From assembly GCA_019753405.1 (NCBI GenBank), contig JAIKLF010000005.1, forward strand, positions 78,706 to 142,705: a stretch of DNA of 64,000 nt. Reading direction: 5' to 3'. Within the stretch, counting starts at the first letter, position 1, and every line of letters begins with the position of its first letter. Position numbers and translations under genes: made by a program. Origin of the DNA: Murdochiella sp. Marseille-P8839. Its GTDB lineage: Bacteria > Bacillota > Clostridia > Tissierellales > Peptoniphilaceae. The notes below the pieces were generated by a model, which was not told the origin of the DNA, did not search any database, and saw nothing but the letters and a program-made list of their open reading frames with translations. This document shows positions 62,378-64,000 of this stretch, piece after piece.

Positions 62378-63325
62378 ATGAATTGGATTCAATCGTTTGA
62401 ACTTCTTTGCTATGCCATTGCCATTGTATTTTTCGTGGATCTAATTCGAAATAACAAAAAGAATGAGTTTTTTCTATTTCTATCTGCGGCGTTTGCAGGC
62501 TTTGCTTTGGAATTACTGGCGGTTCGCCTTACCGGAATTTACCATTATAGCAATGATTTTTTCATTCAGATCGGACCGAAGCCATACCAATTTCCCTTTT
62601 TCGGAGGCCTGATGTGGGGTGCTCTGGCGGTATGTGCATGGCGGATCGCAAAGAAGTTTTCCTTATCGAAGAGAAGGACGGCTCTGTTATCCGGCTGGCT
62701 GATTGTTTCGTTGGATCTTTTTTTGGACGTGGCCGCTATTCGTCTTAATGGCGGCTTCTGGGTCTGGGATGGCCGCCCCATCACGTTAGAAATCAGTCAC
62801 CATCTGTTCATGAGCGTTATTTGGGTTAATTTTCTTGGCTATCTTTTTGAAACGCCAACCATTGTTTACCTTTGGCTTGCTCAGCAGGAAAAAGGCGGAA
62901 AATCCGTTCTTCGTGCCTTGGGTAGCGCCGTGTTGATTGGCGTTGCAGGTGTTGGTGTTGTGGGCATCGCCTCCACCATTTCCTTATGGCTGGATAAATG
63001 GAGCGATGAGTGGTTTAGCTTTCTGGCATTTGTGCTCATTTGGATGACCGTTTTTTTTCGTATCGTCCTTTATTTGGTGCGTCACCGAAAAAACATAACG
63101 TGGGAAGCGAAAAAAGATAAAGTCTTACTATTCACGTGGGGCGCCCTTTATCTCTATTGCATCGCTGCGCTGATTCAGCTCAATATCCTTCAAGAAGTTC
63201 CTGTTTATGGGCTCTTTGCAGCACTTATGATGAGCTTGACCCTGATCCTGAGCATGATTCGTTTTGATCGACCGAAAGACACTTCTGTAGCTCTGATACA
63301 AGATGAGACAGGAAGCGACGAATAA
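62378..63325 (+). CDS. Multi-pass membrane protein, DUF422/CruF-like
   Basis: A 315-aa protein with about eight transmembrane helices. The pattern ELLAVRLTGIYHYSNDF...FPFFGGLMWGALAV and SLDLFLDVAAIRLNGGFWVW resembles the carotenoid-biosynthesis (CruF/DUF422) membrane family, in which a conserved Asp-containing helix precedes GxWVW. No carotenoid genes are nearby, so the biochemical role is unknown and the assignment rests on pattern alone. It begins 14 bp after the LCP gene with AGAAGGAGGGC. Confidence 0.55.
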   Translation: MNWIQSFELLCYAIAIVFFVDLIRNNKKNEFFLFLSAAFAGFALELLAVRLTGIYHYSNDFFIQIGPKPYQFPFFGGLMWGALAVCAWRIAKKFSLSKRRTALLSGWLIVSLDLFLDVAAIRLNGGFWVWDGRPITLEISHHLFMSVIWVNFLGYLFETPTIVYLWLAQQEKGGKSVLRALGSAVLIGVAGVGVVGIASTISLWLDKWSDEWFSFLAFVLIWMTVFFRIVLYLVRHRKNITWEAKKDKVLLFTWGALYLYCIAALIQLNILQEVPVYGLFAALMMSLTLILSMIRFDRPKDTSVALIQDETGSDE

Positions 63326-63377
63326 CGCCTCCACAGGCGCCTTCGAAACGGCATATTCAAAAAAATAAAAATTAGTG

Positions 63378-63406
63378 TTGACAGACACAAAATGGGGTGG
63401 TAATAT
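63378..63406 (+). promoter_or_regulatory. rRNA promoter P1
   Basis: TTGACA (63378-63383), 17 bp, TAATAT (63401-63406), upstream of the 16S gene, with an A-rich UP-like stretch (AAAAAAATAAAAATTA) just before it. Confidence 0.9.
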
Positions 63407-63466
63407 ACTCAAGTCGCGCCAAAAAGAACAGGCGACGAGAAAAGTGAAAATAAAGTTTACTTTTTC

Positions 63467-63495
63467 TTGACAAGCCCTTTACGGCGTGATAAACT
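63467..63495 (+). promoter_or_regulatory. rRNA promoter P2
   Basis: TTGACA (63467-63472), 17 bp, TAAACT (63490-63495) with an extended TGA just before the hexamer. Tandem P1/P2 is typical for rRNA operons. Confidence 0.88.
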
Positions 63496-63599
63496 ATTCA
63501 AGCACTCCCAAAAAGGGAGAGCGCGAACCTTCAAAAGTGAATACGTGAATAACTTTGAGTTTAATAATTCAAACAACAAATTTAGAGTCAAGATAATGG

Positions 63600-63622
63600 C
63601 TCTCAAAACATTATTTTGAGAG
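63600..63622 (+). other. Inverted repeat covering the 16S 5' end
   Basis: CTCTCAAAA (63600-63608) pairs with TTTTGAGAG (63614-63622), which includes the first bases of mature 16S rRNA. In the precursor this hairpin could hold the 5' end for processing. Confidence 0.6.
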
Positions 63623-64000
63623 TTTGATCCTGGCTCAGGATAAACGCTGGCGGCGTGCGTAACACATGCAAGTCGAACGAGAATGTGCTGACGGATCCTT
63701 CGGGTGAAGATAGCACAGGACAGTGGCGGATGGGTGAGTAACGCGTAAGAAACCTGCCTTTCACACCGGGATAGCAGCTGGAAACGGCTATTAATACCGG
63801 ATGATACTTTTCTGACGCATGTTAGGAAGGTCAAAGAATTTCGGTGAAAGATGGTCTTGCGTCTGATTAGCTCGTTGGTGGGGTAACGGCCTACCAAGGC
63901 GACGATCAGTAGCCGGCCTGAGAGGGTGTACGGCCACATTGGGACTGAGACACGGCCCAAACTCCTACGGGAGGCAGCAGTGGGGAATTTTGCACAATGG
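63612..64000 (+). rRNA. 16S ribosomal RNA, 5' part (truncated by window end)
   Basis: Universal 5' sequence AGAGTTTGATCCTGGCTCAG begins at 63619, so E. coli position 1 is near 63612. The first ~390 nt include GTGGCGGATGGGTGAGTAACGCGT and CCTACGGGAGGCAGCAGTGG (the 341F site, about 63965-63984). The variable regions suggest a Bacillota of the Tissierellia type, to be settled by alignment. The rest of the operon lies beyond the window. Confidence 0.98.

Overview
The window comes from a strictly anaerobic Gram-positive bacterium of the Bacillota. Evidence: pyruvate:ferredoxin oxidoreductase, Rex, HprK, WhiA, RapZ, a CtsR-type operator, a long Alu-domain SRP RNA, a membrane pyrophosphatase and strong AGGAGG ribosome sites. 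The 16S rRNA 5' end and the moderate base composition suggest a Tissierellia/Peptoniphilaceae-type organism (Murdochiella is one guess). This is tentative, because no database search was possible.

Layout. 0-5 kb: 3' part of lon, engB, a GT4 glycosyltransferase, a VTT/DedA-like membrane protein. 5.0-6.0 kb: a non-coding array of 22 palindromes, followed by a PD-(D/E)XK-like gene of unknown function (6.2-7.0 kb). 7.4-16.3 kb: rubredoxin (minus strand), an RsbW-type ATPase, typA, cls, a small membrane protein, rex, an ABC-F ATPase and a GDPD-fold protein that has lost its catalytic residues. 16.4-27.2 kb: a dicarboxylate/amino-acid symporter, a J-protein with a CtsR-like box, clpB, asnA, a lipoprotein, a GNAT enzyme, pepC and a second PD-(D/E)XK-like paralogue. 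27.3-28.3 kb: an eight-unit 53-bp repeat array, tRNA-Ser(GGA) and SRP RNA. 28.4-32.5 kb: a MacB/FtsX-type ABC exporter. 32.7-38.6 kb (minus): a complete seven-gene pyrimidine operon, pyrC-K-D-F-E-B-I. 38.8-53.2 kb: GH13 amylase, RNase HI, mscL (minus), hppA, ychF, aminopeptidase P, uvrC, hprK, and pyruvate:ferredoxin oxidoreductase. 53.5-57.7 kb: an A+T-richer cluster with a broken TetR gene, an amidohydrolase-2 protein, an SSS transporter and a crotonase. 57.9-63.3 kb: murB-rapZ-nudix-whiA, an LCP protein and a CruF/DUF422-like membrane protein. 63.4-64.0 kb: tandem rRNA promoters and the 5' end of a 16S rRNA gene.

Most genes are core metabolism and housekeeping: UMP synthesis, cell-wall synthesis (murB, LCP), heat-shock proteostasis (Lon, J-protein, ClpB), redox control (Rex, rubredoxin, PFOR) and ion energetics (HppA).

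The most unusual content lies between genes. Many intergenic regions carry a locus-specific degenerate tandem repeat starting at or inside the upstream gene's 3' end. Two families are striking: a 22-copy CAGGG...CCCTG palindrome array with an invariant 25-bp spacer, and a 53-bp TTACGG-N27-CCGTAA hairpin present as 4-unit and 8-unit arrays. Each of the two PD-(D/E)XK-like paralogues lies next to one of these arrays. This suggests, but does not prove, a repeat-plus-nuclease element loosely comparable to REP/RAYT systems.
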